Counted from the stretch's first letter, positions 38,706 through 47,793 are shown. The stretch: DNA of 64,000 nucleotides from Pseudomonas sp. DY-1 (GCF_003626975.1 NZ_CP032616.1:310001-374000); one strand, 5' to 3'. Numbers and translations are program-made. Notes: generated from the letters alone by a model not told the origin.

Positions 38706-38798
38706 CGCAGGCTACCTACCCTGGAACTGGTGCGGTCATGCTACCGAAGATGCAGGCGTGTGCAGGGTGGAAAGCGTTTTTCTTTCCGCCATTTTCGA

Positions 38799-38836
38799 GT
38801 GGGAGCGACCTCGATCGCGAACGAATTCGCTCCCAC
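38799..38836. repeat. REP-type palindrome pair
   Basis: GTGGGAGCGA and TCGCTCCCAC arms enclose CCTCGATCGCGAACGAAT. It is related to the copy at 1663-1702 and lies between two leftward LysR genes, next to a CCAACCTACG-family element. Confidence 0.8.
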
Positions 38837-38851
38837 GAAGCAGGTGGTGAT

Positions 38852-38885
38852 CGTTGGGCTTCGCTGCGCTCTGACCAACCTACGG
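38852..38885. repeat. Half copy of the CCAACCTACG-family repeat
   Basis: CGTTGGGCTTCGCTGCGCTC is followed by TGACCAACCTACGG. It matches the right half of the elements at 59579-59661 and 1558-1657. Its last 6 bp overlap the 3' end of the LysR gene at 38880. Confidence 0.65.
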
Positions 38886-39800
38886 AGTGTCATGAGTTTT
38901 TTGCGCCAGGCGCTCACGGCAGAAGTCGACGAATAGCTGCGCCGGCTTGGTCAATTGGCCGCGCTTGAGGCGGGCGGCTACCAGGCCGGAGGTGGCGACG
39001 GGTTCGGTGATATCGACAGTGACCACCTTCTTGCCGTCGTAGGTGCATTCCGAATGGGGGCGGGTGACCAGCAGGGAGAAGCCGAAGCCCTGGCCGACCA
39101 TGCCGCGCACCATCTCGATCGACGGCGAGCTGAAGACGATGTTGGGTGTCAGGCCCAGCTCGTGGAACAGGCTGACGAAGTAGGTTCGGCTCGGCTGCAC
39201 GTCCAGCAGGATCATCGGCTCCAGGCAGAGGTCGCGCAGAGAGACTTGGGCTTGCTTGGCGAAGCGGTGGTTCTCTGGCAGCAGGGCATACGGCTTCTGC
39301 GGCGGCATCAGCGGTTCGGTGGCGATGGTGCTGTCCAGATCGTGTTCGTAGAGGAAGGCAAGGTCGAAGGTGCCGGCAGTCAGGCCTTGCACCAGTTCCT
39401 GCTGCTCCCCGTCGCGGATGCGGATGTCGACGCCGGGATACTGCTCACGAAACCCGGCGATGAGCTGGGGCAGGTAGAGCGGGGCGACGGTCTCGAAACA
39501 GCCGATGTCGATCTGTCCGGCGACGATGTCGTTGTCGGCCAGGGCGTTCTGTTCGAACTCGCGAGCCACACGCAGCAGCTCCTGGGCCTTTTCGTAGAAA
39601 CGCGTGCCGCTTGGCGTCAGGGACACGCCTTGGGCGTGATGGCGGATGAACAGCTGTACGCCGAAGCTTTCTTCCAGGCCCTTGATGGCGGTGGAGATGG
39701 ACGGCTGGGCGATGTACAGCTTGCGCGAAGCTTCGGCCACGCTGCCAGCTTCCACGGTCGTCACGAAATACTTGAGTTGTCGCAAGGTATAGGTAGCCAC
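38880..39800 (-). CDS. LysR-family regulator of the adjacent aldehyde dehydrogenase cluster
   Basis: This is a 306-residue LTTR with the N-terminal helix-turn-helix (TLRQLKYFVTTVEAGSVAEA, then RKLYIAQPSIS) and a substrate domain with FSSPSIEMVRGMVGQGFG at about 225-242. I placed the start at GTG 39800, because AGAGG lies just upstream and the product begins ATYTLRQLKYF, as LTTRs do. It diverges from the aldehyde dehydrogenase gene across a 230-bp interval with an AT-rich dyad. In P. aeruginosa a LysR gene (PA0218) sits the same way beside a similar set (recalled). The last six bases overlap a repeat. Confidence 0.9.
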   Translation of the reverse strand: MATYTLRQLKYFVTTVEAGSVAEASRKLYIAQPSISTAIKGLEESFGVQLFIRHHAQGVSLTPSGTRFYEKAQELLRVAREFEQNALADNDIVAGQIDIGCFETVAPLYLPQLIAGFREQYPGVDIRIRDGEQQELVQGLTAGTFDLAFLYEHDLDSTIATEPLMPPQKPYALLPENHRFAKQAQVSLRDLCLEPMILLDVQPSRTYFVSLFHELGLTPNIVFSSPSIEMVRGMVGQGFGFSLLVTRPHSECTYDGKKVVTVDITEPVATSGLVAARLKRGQLTKPAQLFVDFCRERLAQKTHDTP

Positions 39801-39913
39801 GGGCACCTCTGCTTGTTGGCCGCCTGCGCGCGTGCGGGTGGCTCTTTGTGCTTGTCGTTGTGGGGTGAACATTACCCCAGGCAGCACCTGCGAGGCCGCA
39901 TGGGCTGCCGAGT

Positions 39914-39950
39914 TTTTTCATATGACTCGAGCATATTTTTAATAATTTTC
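39914..39950. promoter_or_regulatory. Candidate LysR operator/promoter, site 1
   Basis: TTTTTCATAT starts an AT-rich block containing the dyad ATATG-N7-CATAT (39920-39936) and ending AATAATTTTC. A similar block, TTTTTCATAT and TAGTATTTTC, occurs at 44395-44430 ahead of the aminotransferase. The two share the first ten bases exactly and most T/A positions after. This suggests one regulator, most likely the divergent LysR protein, controls both transcripts. Confidence 0.55.
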
Positions 39951-40030
39951 CTCTGCCGGAAGCTGGCGCAACATCTGCCTCGACCCGAAAAACAACATGA
40001 CCGCGAAGACGGTCGATCTGGGAGTGCAGC

Positions 40031-41521
40031 GTGTTCGATCTCGGCTATTGGCAGCAAAAGGCTGCCCGGCAAGCATTCAACGACAGGGCGCTGATCGGTG
40101 GCCGGCAGGTGGCCGCTGCTTCCGGTGCCACCTTCGACTCGATCAACCCGGCCACCAACCAACTGCTGGCCCGTGTCGCCGCCTGTGGCGAGGCCGAGGT
40201 GGACCTGGCGGTCAGCACTGCACGCCGCGCCTTCAACGAAGGCGCCTGGGCGCGCATGGCCCCGGCAGAACGCAAGAAGGTGCTGCTGCGTCTCTCCGAG
40301 CTGATGCTGAACCACCGTGAAGAACTGGCCCTGCTGGATTCCCTGAACATGGGCAAGCCGGTGATGGACGCCTACAACATCGACGTACCGGGCGCCGCGC
40401 ACGTGTTTGCCTGGTACGGCGAGGCCCTGGACAAGCTCTACGACCAGGTCGCGCCTACCGCGCCGAATGCCCTGGCCACCATCACCCGCGAAGCGCTGGG
40501 CGTGGTCGCCGCCGTGGTGCCCTGGAACTTCCCCCTCGACATGGCTGCCTGGAAGCTGGCCCCGGCCCTGGCCGCCGGTAACAGCGTGGTACTGAAACCC
40601 GCCGAGCAGTCGCCGTTCTCCGCCCTGCGCCTGGCTGAGCTGGCGCTGGAGGCCGGACTGCCGGAAGGCGTGCTGAACGTGGTGCCGGGTCTGGGCGAGA
40701 GCGCCGGCAAGGCCCTTGGCCTGCACCCGGATGTGGATTGCCTGGTGTTCACCGGCTCCACCCAGGTGGGCAAGTACTTCATGCAGTACTCGGCCCAGTC
40801 CAACCTCAAGCAGGTCTGGCTGGAATGCGGCGGCAAGAGCCCGAACCTGATCTTCGAGGATTGCCGCGACCTGGACCTGGCCGCCGAGAAGGCCGCCTTC
40901 GGCATCTTCTTCAACCAGGGCGAGGTCTGCTCGGCCAACTCGCGGCTCTACGTGCAACGTTCCATTCGCGACGAGTTCATCGAGCGCCTTTTGGCCAAGG
41001 CCCGCGACTGGATGCCCGGCGATCCGCTGGACCCGGCCAGCCGTGCCGGCGCTATCGTCGATGCCGGGCAGACCGCGCGCATCATGGCCTTCATCGAAGG
41101 GGCGCAAGGGGAGGGGGCACAACTGCTCGCCGGTGGCCGTCGCCTGACTTTCAACGGCTCCAGCAACTTCGTCGAACCGACCGTCTTCGCCGACGTGCAC
41201 AGCGACATGCAGCTGGCCCGGGAAGAAGTGTTCGGCCCGGTGCTGGCCGTCAGTACCTTCGATACCGAGGACGAGGCACTGCGCCTGGCCAATGACAGCA
41301 TCTACGGCCTGGCTGCTTCGGTGTGGAGCGATGACTTGCATCGCGCTCACAGAGTCGCCCGCGCACTCAAGGCGGGAACGGTGTCGGTGAACACGGTGGA
41401 CGCTCTGGACGTCACCGTACCCTTCGGCGGCGGCAAGCAGTCCGGTTTCGGCCGCGACCTTTCGCTGCATTCCTTCGACAAGTACAGCCAACTGAAGACC
41501 ACCTGGTTCCAGCTGCGCTGA
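40031..41521 (+). CDS. NAD(P)-dependent aldehyde dehydrogenase (PuuC-like)
   Basis: This 496-residue enzyme has full ALDH motifs: PWNFPLD (164-170), the general base E265 in WLECGGKS and the nucleophile C300 in NQGEVCSANS. FGGGKQSGFGRDLSLHSFDKY follows in two parts near the end. It resembles gamma-glutamyl-gamma-aminobutyraldehyde and aminoaldehyde dehydrogenases (PuuC/KauB type), which oxidise semialdehydes to acids. GTG start with GGAGTG upstream. It leads a cluster with a polyamine/GABA-type binding protein, an amino acid permease and a class III transaminase, so a semialdehyde from an omega-amino acid or polyamine is the likely substrate. Confidence 0.9.
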   Translation: MFDLGYWQQKAARQAFNDRALIGGRQVAAASGATFDSINPATNQLLARVAACGEAEVDLAVSTARRAFNEGAWARMAPAERKKVLLRLSELMLNHREELALLDSLNMGKPVMDAYNIDVPGAAHVFAWYGEALDKLYDQVAPTAPNALATITREALGVVAAVVPWNFPLDMAAWKLAPALAAGNSVVLKPAEQSPFSALRLAELALEAGLPEGVLNVVPGLGESAGKALGLHPDVDCLVFTGSTQVGKYFMQYSAQSNLKQVWLECGGKSPNLIFEDCRDLDLAAEKAAFGIFFNQGEVCSANSRLYVQRSIRDEFIERLLAKARDWMPGDPLDPASRAGAIVDAGQTARIMAFIEGAQGEGAQLLAGGRRLTFNGSSNFVEPTVFADVHSDMQLAREEVFGPVLAVSTFDTEDEALRLANDSIYGLAASVWSDDLHRAHRVARALKAGTVSVNTVDALDVTVPFGGGKQSGFGRDLSLHSFDKYSQLKTTWFQLR

Positions 41522-41675
41522 GGTCGCCCTGACGACCCGGCCGCGTGCTCCTGCGGTGCGCGGCCGTCCACAACAAGAAATCCAATCCCGTGCGTGGTGC
41601 ACGCATGGGCTCTGGCCTCCTGGCCACGACTGCCTCAGCAACTGACCACAACTTACAAGTAGTGAGGGAGTTTCC

Positions 41676-42728
41676 ATGCTCAAGTCCTTCCCGTGCATCC
41701 GTGCCACCCTCGGTTTCGCCCTGCTGGCCACTGCCAGCGTGCCGGCCCTGGCCCAATCCTCCAGCCTTACCGTGATTTCCTTCGGTGGCGCCACCAAGGC
41801 CGCTCAGGATGCGGCCTATTTCAAACCCTTCGAACAGAGCGGCGCCGGCAAGGTGGTGGCCGGTGAGTACAACGGCGAGCTGTCCAAGGTGAAGGCCATG
41901 GTGGACATCGGCCAGGTCACCTGGGACGTGGTGGAAGTGGAAAGCCCCGAACTGCTGCGCGGTTGCGAAGAGGGCTTGTTCGAACGCATGGACCCGGCCG
42001 TGCTCGGCGAATCCGCCAGCTACATGCCCGGCACTGTCAGCGAGTGCGGGGTGGCCAGCTACGTCTGGTCCATGGTGCTGGCCTACAACTCCGACAAGCT
42101 GGCCAGTGCACCCAGCTCCTGGGCGGACTTCTGGGACACCCAGCGCTTCCCCGGCAAGCGTGGCCTGCGCAAGGGCGCCAAGTACACCCTGGAAGCGGCG
42201 CTGCTGGCCGACGGGGTGAAGCGCGAAGACCTCTACAAGGTGCTGGAAACCCCGGACGGGGTCGCGCGTGCCTTCCGCAAACTGGATGAAATCAAGCCGC
42301 ACATCCAGTGGTGGGAAGCCGGTGCCCAGCCGCCGCAATGGCTGGTGGCTGGCGATGTGGTGATGTCCGCTGCCTACAACGGCCGCATCGCCGCCGCCCA
42401 GAAAGAAGGCTCGAAGCTCGCCATTGTCTGGAACGGCAACCTCTACGACCCGGACCACTGGGCCATCGTACGCGGCAGCCCGAACAAGGCGCTTGCCGAA
42501 CGCTTCATCGCCTTCGCCAGCCAGGCGCAGACGCAGCAGGTCTTCTCCAGCCAGATCCCCTACGGCCCGGTCCACAAGGACGCCCTGGCCGCCTTGCCCG
42601 CCGCCACCCAGGCGCAGTTGCCCACCGCGCCGGCCAACCTGGCCGAGGCGCAATTGGTCAGCGCGGAGTTCTGGGTCAACCACGGCGAGGAGCTGGAGGA
42701 GCGCTTCAACGCCTGGGCGGCACGTTGA
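41676..42728 (+). CDS. Periplasmic binding protein of the PotD/PotF class
   Basis: The 350-residue precursor has a signal peptide (about 1-26, ending ALA) and an extracellular solute-binding fold (SBP family 1/8). LTVISFGGATKAAQDAAYF opens the mature protein and YNGRIAAAQKEG is at about 229-240. It resembles P. aeruginosa PA0222, which I recall was reported to bind GABA, and less closely SpuD/SpuE. No ABC permease or ATPase genes are adjacent, so it must either borrow another transporter or act as a sensor component. GTGAGGGAG ribosome site. Confidence 0.87.
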   Translation: MLKSFPCIRATLGFALLATASVPALAQSSSLTVISFGGATKAAQDAAYFKPFEQSGAGKVVAGEYNGELSKVKAMVDIGQVTWDVVEVESPELLRGCEEGLFERMDPAVLGESASYMPGTVSECGVASYVWSMVLAYNSDKLASAPSSWADFWDTQRFPGKRGLRKGAKYTLEAALLADGVKREDLYKVLETPDGVARAFRKLDEIKPHIQWWEAGAQPPQWLVAGDVVMSAAYNGRIAAAQKEGSKLAIVWNGNLYDPDHWAIVRGSPNKALAERFIAFASQAQTQQVFSSQIPYGPVHKDALAALPAATQAQLPTAPANLAEAQLVSAEFWVNHGEELEERFNAWAAR

Positions 42729-42874
42729 ACATTGCGCCCCGCAGACGCCGGAAGTGCGGCGAGCGGGCGGGGCGTGACTGGCGGGGCCGGACCTTACCGC
42801 GCCCTGCACTACCAGCGCTCGTCGGTGGTTACGGCCGGGCGGGCCAATAACAAGTACAAGATCGGGAGAATGTC

Positions 42875-44278
42875 ATGAGTGCAAGTGTGTCCGTTCCTGC
42901 CCATGGGCAGGTCGAAGAGGGTGGATTCCGCCGCGTGCTAGGCCTTGGCGCGCTATTGGCGGTGGCCATCGGCCTGGTGGTGTCCCAGGGTGTGATGGTG
43001 CTGATGCTGCAGGGCGCCGGTTTCTCCGGGTTGGGCTTCATCGTCCCGCTGGGGCTGGCCTACCTTCTGGCCCTGAGCTACGCGTTTTCCTTCTCAGAGC
43101 TGTCGCTGATGATTCCCCGTGCCGGCGGCCTTTCCAGCTACACCGAGGTTGCCCTCGGGCATTTCCCGGCCATCCTGGCGACTTTCTCCGGCTATGTGGT
43201 GGTGGCGATGTTCGCCTTGTCGGCCGAACTGCTGCTGCTCGACCTGATCGTCGGCAAGGTCTATCCGGGTGTGTTCCCGCCCTTCAGCGTGGCCTTCGGC
43301 GTGCTCGGCCTGTTCACCGTGCTCAACCTGATGGGCATCGACATCTTCGCCAAGCTGCAAACCGCCCTGGCGGTGGTGATGGTGATCGTGTTGCTGGTGC
43401 TGGGCCTGGCCGCCGTCGTTGAAGGCGCGCCCACCGAAACCGCCAGCACCGTGCTGCACGGCGACTGGAACCCCATGGGAGCGGGTGTGCTGACCCTTAC
43501 CGCACTGGCCGTGTGGGGCTTCGTCGGCGCAGAGTTCGTCTGCCCGCTGGTGGAGGAAACCAAGCGTCCAGAGCGCAACATCCCGCGTTCGATGATCATC
43601 GGCCTGACCGTCATCTTCATCACCATTGCGCTCTACTGCCTGGGTGCACTGTTCATGGTGCCCACCGAGGCCCTGACCACCGACGCGCTGCCGCATTACC
43701 TGTTCGCCACCACGGTGTTCGGCAAGGCGGGTGAAGTGTTCCTGGTGATCGCCGCGGTCACCGCCACCTGCAGCACCCTGAACACCTCGCTGGCGGCCAT
43801 CCCGCGCATGCTCTATGGCATGGCGCAGAACGGCCAGGCTTTCCCGCAGTTCAAGCTGCTCAGCCCGCGCGCCCGCACGCCTTGGGTGGCAGTACTGTTC
43901 GTGGCCGCCATTACCGGCCTGCCGATTCTGGTCATGGGCCAGGATGCCGCCTCCATCAACCTGCTGCTGCTCGCCGCGGCCCTGGCCTGGCTGCTGGCCT
44001 ACATCATCGTGCACCTGGATGTGATCGCCCTGCGTCGCCGTTACCCGGCTATCGCCCGCCCCTTCAGCACGCCGTTTTACCCGCTGCCGCAGCTGTTCGG
44101 CATCGTGGGCATGCTTTACGCCATCTGGTATGCCTCGCCAAGCCCGGACATGACCGGCAAGATTTTCGGCATTGCCGGTGTGGTGCTGGCGCTGGTGTCG
44201 CTGATTGCCGTGGTCTGGATCAAGGTCGTGATGCGCAAGGACCTGTTCCGCCCTGAACCGCTGGAGCAGACCCAGTGA
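42875..44278 (+). CDS. APC-family amino acid permease
   Basis: This 467-residue secondary transporter has 12 predicted membrane helices. The N-terminal helix 1 region has the unwound substrate-binding signature GLVVSQGVMVLML. PRAGGLSSYTEVALG (about 81-95) and GFVGAEFVCPLVEETKRPERN (in two parts, about 213-233) are APC signatures. It is similar to putrescine/GABA/amino acid permeases of the PuuP-YeeF type. It probably imports the substrate degraded by the flanking aldehyde dehydrogenase and aminotransferase. CGGGAGA ribosome site. It is 146 bp after the binding protein gene. Confidence 0.88.
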   Translation: MSASVSVPAHGQVEEGGFRRVLGLGALLAVAIGLVVSQGVMVLMLQGAGFSGLGFIVPLGLAYLLALSYAFSFSELSLMIPRAGGLSSYTEVALGHFPAILATFSGYVVVAMFALSAELLLLDLIVGKVYPGVFPPFSVAFGVLGLFTVLNLMGIDIFAKLQTALAVVMVIVLLVLGLAAVVEGAPTETASTVLHGDWNPMGAGVLTLTALAVWGFVGAEFVCPLVEETKRPERNIPRSMIIGLTVIFITIALYCLGALFMVPTEALTTDALPHYLFATTVFGKAGEVFLVIAAVTATCSTLNTSLAAIPRMLYGMAQNGQAFPQFKLLSPRARTPWVAVLFVAAITGLPILVMGQDAASINLLLLAAALAWLLAYIIVHLDVIALRRRYPAIARPFSTPFYPLPQLFGIVGMLYAIWYASPSPDMTGKIFGIAGVVLALVSLIAVVWIKVVMRKDLFRPEPLEQTQ

Positions 44279-44394
44279 TACGTCGCGACTGAACGCAGGG
44301 TCGGGCGACATGCAGTTCGTCGCCCGGATACCTGTCCGCCTGCCCGGCACCCGGCCGGGCATCGGGCGCCTGGGCGCTCGGCGGGCAGGGCAGC

Positions 44395-44430
44395 TTTTTC
44401 ATATAGCGCGAAGACAAATTTAGTATTTTC
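44395..44430. promoter_or_regulatory. Candidate LysR operator/promoter, site 2
   Basis: TTTTTCATAT followed by AGCGCGAAGACAAATTTAG and TATTTTC lies about 65-100 bp before the aminotransferase start. It shares its first ten bases and AT-rich right half with site 1 at 39914-39950. The dyad seen in site 1 is not complete here. Confidence 0.5.
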
Positions 44431-44493
44431 GCTGCCCATCGGCTTCGGCCAGCATCGGTATCACTGAATACCGGGACGAGGAGACCCTTGACA

Positions 44494-45876
44494 ATGAACG
44501 CTCAATTCCAGGCCCAACGCGAAACCCGTGACTACCAGGCAGCAGATGCGGCCCACCACATCCATGCCTTCCTCGACCAGAAGGCGCTGAACGCCGAAGG
44601 GCCGCGGGTGATCGTTGGCGGTGAGCGCCTCCACCTCTGGGACAACGACGGCAAGCGTTACCTCGACGGCATGTCCGGCTTGTGGTGCACCAACCTCGGC
44701 TACGGCCGCAAGGATCTCACCGCAGCCGCTACCCGCCAGCTGGAGCAGTTGCCGTACTACAACATGTTCTTCCACACCACCCACCCGGCGGTGGTGGAAC
44801 TGTCCGAGCTGCTCTTCAGCCTGCTGCCGGGCCACTACAGTCACGCCATATACACCAACTCCGGTTCGGAAGCGAACGAGGTGCTGATCCGCACCGTGCG
44901 CCGCTACTGGCAGATCCTCGGCAAGCCCGAGAAGAAGATCATGATCGGCCGCTGGAACGGCTACCACGGCTCCACCCTGGGCGCCACGGCCCTGGGCGGG
45001 ATGAAGTTCATGCACGAAATGGGCGGCATGCTGCCGGACATCGCGCACATCGACGAGCCTTACTACTTCGCCAACGGCGGCGACCTGACGCCGGAAGAGT
45101 TCGGCCTGCGTGCCGCGCGTCAGCTGGAGGAGAAAATCCTCGAGCTGGGCGCCGACAAGGTGGCCGCTTTCGTCGCCGAACCCTTCCAGGGTGCGGGTGG
45201 CATGATCTTCCCGCCGGAAACCTACTGGCCGGAAATCCAGCGCATCTGCCGCAAGTACGACGTGCTGCTGTGCGCCGATGAAGTGATCGGTGGCTTTGGC
45301 CGCACCGGCGAGTGGTTCGCCCACCAGCACTTCGGCTTCGAGCCGGACACCCTGTCCATCGCCAAGGGCCTGACCTCCGGCTACATCCCCATGGGCGGCC
45401 TGATCCTCAGCAAACGCATGGCCGAGGTCCTGGTGGAGCAGGGCGGTGTGTTCGCCCACGGCCTGACCTACTCAGGGCATCCGGTGGCGGCGGCGGTGGC
45501 CATCGCCAACCTCAAGGCGCTGCGTGATGAAGGCGTGGTCGCCCAGGTGAAGGCTGACACCGGCCCGTACCTGCAACAGTGCCTGCGCGAAGTGTTCGGC
45601 AACCACCCGCTGGTGGGGGATATCCAGGGCGCCGGTCTGGTTGCTGCCCTGCAGTTCGCCGAAGACAAGGCCACTCGCAAGCGCTTCGCCAATGAGAACG
45701 ACATCGCCTGGCGCTGCCGCACCATTGGCTTCGAGGAAGGGCTGATCATCCGCTCCACCCTCGGCCGCATGATTATGGCGCCGGCCCTCGTGGCCACTCG
45801 CAGCGAGATCGACGAGCTGGTGAGCAAGACGAAAATCGCGGTGGATCGCACCGCGCAGGAGCTGGGACGTCTCTGA
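44494..45876 (+). CDS. Class III omega-aminotransferase (SpuC/GABA transaminase-like)
   Basis: This 460-residue PLP enzyme is similar to putrescine:pyruvate and GABA:pyruvate aminotransferases. LDGMSGLWCTNLGYG (about 56-70), NSGSEANE (about 125-132) and CADEVIGGFGRTGEWF (about 257-272) are family signatures. The PLP lysine is in SIAKGLTSGYIPMGG (about 287-301). I chose ATG 44494; a TTG two codons earlier with CGAGGAGA upstream is possible. It has its own promoter block and a strong terminator. Its product, a semialdehyde, is the logical substrate of the aldehyde dehydrogenase at 40031. Confidence 0.9.
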   Translation: MNAQFQAQRETRDYQAADAAHHIHAFLDQKALNAEGPRVIVGGERLHLWDNDGKRYLDGMSGLWCTNLGYGRKDLTAAATRQLEQLPYYNMFFHTTHPAVVELSELLFSLLPGHYSHAIYTNSGSEANEVLIRTVRRYWQILGKPEKKIMIGRWNGYHGSTLGATALGGMKFMHEMGGMLPDIAHIDEPYYFANGGDLTPEEFGLRAARQLEEKILELGADKVAAFVAEPFQGAGGMIFPPETYWPEIQRICRKYDVLLCADEVIGGFGRTGEWFAHQHFGFEPDTLSIAKGLTSGYIPMGGLILSKRMAEVLVEQGGVFAHGLTYSGHPVAAAVAIANLKALRDEGVVAQVKADTGPYLQQCLREVFGNHPLVGDIQGAGLVAALQFAEDKATRKRFANENDIAWRCRTIGFEEGLIIRSTLGRMIMAPALVATRSEIDELVSKTKIAVDRTAQELGRL

Positions 45877-45941
45877 CGCCCACTAAGGAGCGCCGGCGAC
45901 CAGGGCCGGCGGTCCTCTACCACAGCTGCTAGGCAGTGTTA

Positions 45942-45978
45942 CGGCGCTCGGGATTGCTGCCCGCGCGCCGTTTTTTTT
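45942..45978 (+). terminator. Rho-independent terminator after the aminotransferase
   Basis: The CGGCGCTCGGG arm pairs with CCCGCGCGCCG (one mismatch), with a 7-nt loop and an eight-T run at 45971-45978. Confidence 0.85.
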
Positions 45979-46797
45979 GGAGCAGGGCCACTCCGTAGCG
46001 GCGAAATCATTTAGGCCGTGGTCATGCGTCACCCGCTCAACCAGTGAAGACCCTGCGAGGTGCGGAAGTCGCCAGGGAGGGTGGGCGTTGCGGGTAGGTT
46101 GCGCTGTGCCCACCAGCGATGTCGTGCCGAATCTTTCGCCAGTTCTCTCGTTGCCTTCCTGCGGCCTGCCTGGAGATTCAAATCCCCGTACAAGCCTGAC
46201 TCGATGCAAAACCGGTTCGATCATCGACCGCCTCATCACCTGCCACCAACCTGGCCGGACCGCTCCAATTCCCCCGCCATCCCCATCCCAGAAGCCCTGC
46301 GCGCCCGGGTTGTCGTACCGGTGCCCATTGTTCGCGAACCGCGAACACTCATATCGCTGAAAGCGGCATTGTTGGTGCGCCGAGCCTTTTGTAGCTTGAC
46401 CTTGCCGTACGAGCCGCGCCGCATTGCGGGGTGGCTTCGGCAGGACATGCTGGGCTGCCTCCCATTGCATGTCGCTGCCGACGGACACAGGCAAACGTAT
46501 AACAACAAGGTCAATGCCATGCGTGCCCACTCACCTCGCGTCCAATCGATTCCGTATGAAGCCCATCTCCCTGCCGCCTCCCTGCGAGCGCGACACGGGG
46601 TTCCATTGCGTGTCCATCTGGCCGCACACCTGCGCGGCGCCTAGCTGATGGCCGGCCCAGGCGGAGTTTCATCGCCCACCGGCTGACGCCGTTTCCACAG
46701 CCCGATCCACAGCAGATGCCCCATCGAGCGACCCACGAGGTTGCGCGAGCGGGAGACGTTTGTCCCAAAAACAAGAACTCCAGCAGGAACGTCCAGA
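45979..46797. other. Long non-coding interval before the SphA-like gene
   Basis: These 819 bp hold no protein I can support. Frames are open on both strands but have poor codon use and no family resemblance. A TTCAAATCC motif near 46178 resembles a tRNA T-loop, but no acceptor or anticodon arms match. The right part (46290-46520) is lower in GC than the flanks. The promoter of the SphA-like operon must lie here. No -35/-10 pair stands out. Confidence 0.5.
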
Positions 46798-47712
46798 ATG
46801 CGCGTCAACAACAGCCGGGTTACTCCCGTGGCGCTGAGCACGCTGGTGCTCGGTAGCGGTCTCCTCTCCACTTGGTATGCCCAGGCATCGGGCATCCCCT
46901 TTGCGGGCAACCGGCCGCAGAGTTTCCAGTTCAGCTCCGACTTTACCGAACCCTACGATTCCTTCGGCCAGTACGTGCAGTGGAACGACGACAGCAAGCG
47001 CTTCGACGAGCACGGCGACAAGGTCAAGGGCAGCGGCACCGATACCTATGTCGGCCTCTCCTCGCTGCTGCACTACTGGAAGGTCGATGGGTTGCCGAAC
47101 AACGGCTTCATCGCCAGCGTCACCGTGCCGGAAGTGGCGGTACGCGGTAATGGCGTACGTGTCAGCGGCCTGGGCGATCCCCTGGTCGGTGGGCTGGTCT
47201 GGTACAACCCGACGCCCCTGCGCACCCTGGGCGCCCAGGCCTATGTGCAGTTGCCTGTCGGCGCTGACTCGGTCAGCAGCGACACGTATTCCTTCTGGCC
47301 CTCGCTGTTCTACAACGAGTGGTTTGGCAAGGTGAACATCGACCTTCTGGTCGGCGGAATCCTCCGTGGCGATGGCCCCCATGGCACCGAACCGGGCGAC
47401 ACCTTCCACGCCAACCTGCGCCTTGGCTACAACGTGATCGACCGGCCCACGTACCAGGTCACGCCCTTCTTCAGCTATGACCACCAGAAGACCTGGGAAT
47501 CCGACGACCGCTCCGGACAGGCTATTCCCTACTCGGAATCCGATGAGACCGCCCTGGGCGCCGGCGTGCTGTTCCAGCTCAAGCCCGGCATCCAGAGCCT
47601 CTACGCGCAGAAGATGTGGGACCAGGTGTCCCTGCATTACTCCAGGGGCGTAGAGGGCAAGAACACCGCCGTCACCGACGGCCTGTTCCTGCAGCTCTGG
47701 CACTACTGGTAA
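46798..47712 (+). CDS. SphA-like outer-membrane protein (Phenol_MetA_deg family)
   Basis: The 304-residue precursor has a signal peptide (about 1-30, ending YAQA). Alternating amphipathic strands and a C-terminal aromatic end (LFLQLWHYW) mark it as an outer-membrane beta-barrel. It resembles the MetA-pathway/phenol-degradation transporters, the group to which P. aeruginosa SphA belongs. Such proteins are thought to admit hydrophobic compounds. It heads a co-directional set with a Tat-exported flavoprotein and a cytochrome c, 81 bp upstream of the former. The start is the ATG for MRVNNSRV; 19 upstream codons lack a signal and were dropped. Confidence 0.8.
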   Translation: MRVNNSRVTPVALSTLVLGSGLLSTWYAQASGIPFAGNRPQSFQFSSDFTEPYDSFGQYVQWNDDSKRFDEHGDKVKGSGTDTYVGLSSLLHYWKVDGLPNNGFIASVTVPEVAVRGNGVRVSGLGDPLVGGLVWYNPTPLRTLGAQAYVQLPVGADSVSSDTYSFWPSLFYNEWFGKVNIDLLVGGILRGDGPHGTEPGDTFHANLRLGYNVIDRPTYQVTPFFSYDHQKTWESDDRSGQAIPYSESDETALGAGVLFQLKPGIQSLYAQKMWDQVSLHYSRGVEGKNTAVTDGLFLQLWHYW

Positions 47713-47793
47713 CCCGCCCGTACCCATCCCCTCCGTTCACCCCGGCGTCCCCGATGGATCGCCGGGGCCTTCAATCCACCTGGAGAGTCGACC

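Noticed and set aside
39963..39979. Possible sigma-54 promoter (TGGCGC-N5-CTGC) before the aldehyde dehydrogenase gene
   Set aside because: The GG-N10-GC spacing fits, but two positions deviate from consensus. A LysR-controlled promoter would normally use sigma-70 and no enhancer-binding activator is nearby.
39872..41797. A 641-codon antisense frame opposite the aldehyde dehydrogenase gene
   Set aside because: The plus-strand protein has all ALDH catalytic motifs. The antisense product resembles nothing and lacks a ribosome site.
43094..44362. A 422-codon antisense frame rich in H, Q, G and D opposite the APC permease
   Set aside because: Reverse reading of hydrophobic membrane-protein codons produces this composition. 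The plus-strand permease is clear.
46170..46200. tRNA T-loop-like motif GATTCAAATCC
   Set aside because: The flanking bases do not form a 5-bp T stem or an acceptor stem, and no anticodon arm is present at the right distance.
45883..46530. A 215-codon minus-strand frame upstream of the SphA-like gene
   Set aside because: Its composition is rich in R, G, P and H as expected of non-coding GC-rich DNA. No domain is seen, and it would run through the terminator of the aminotransferase gene.
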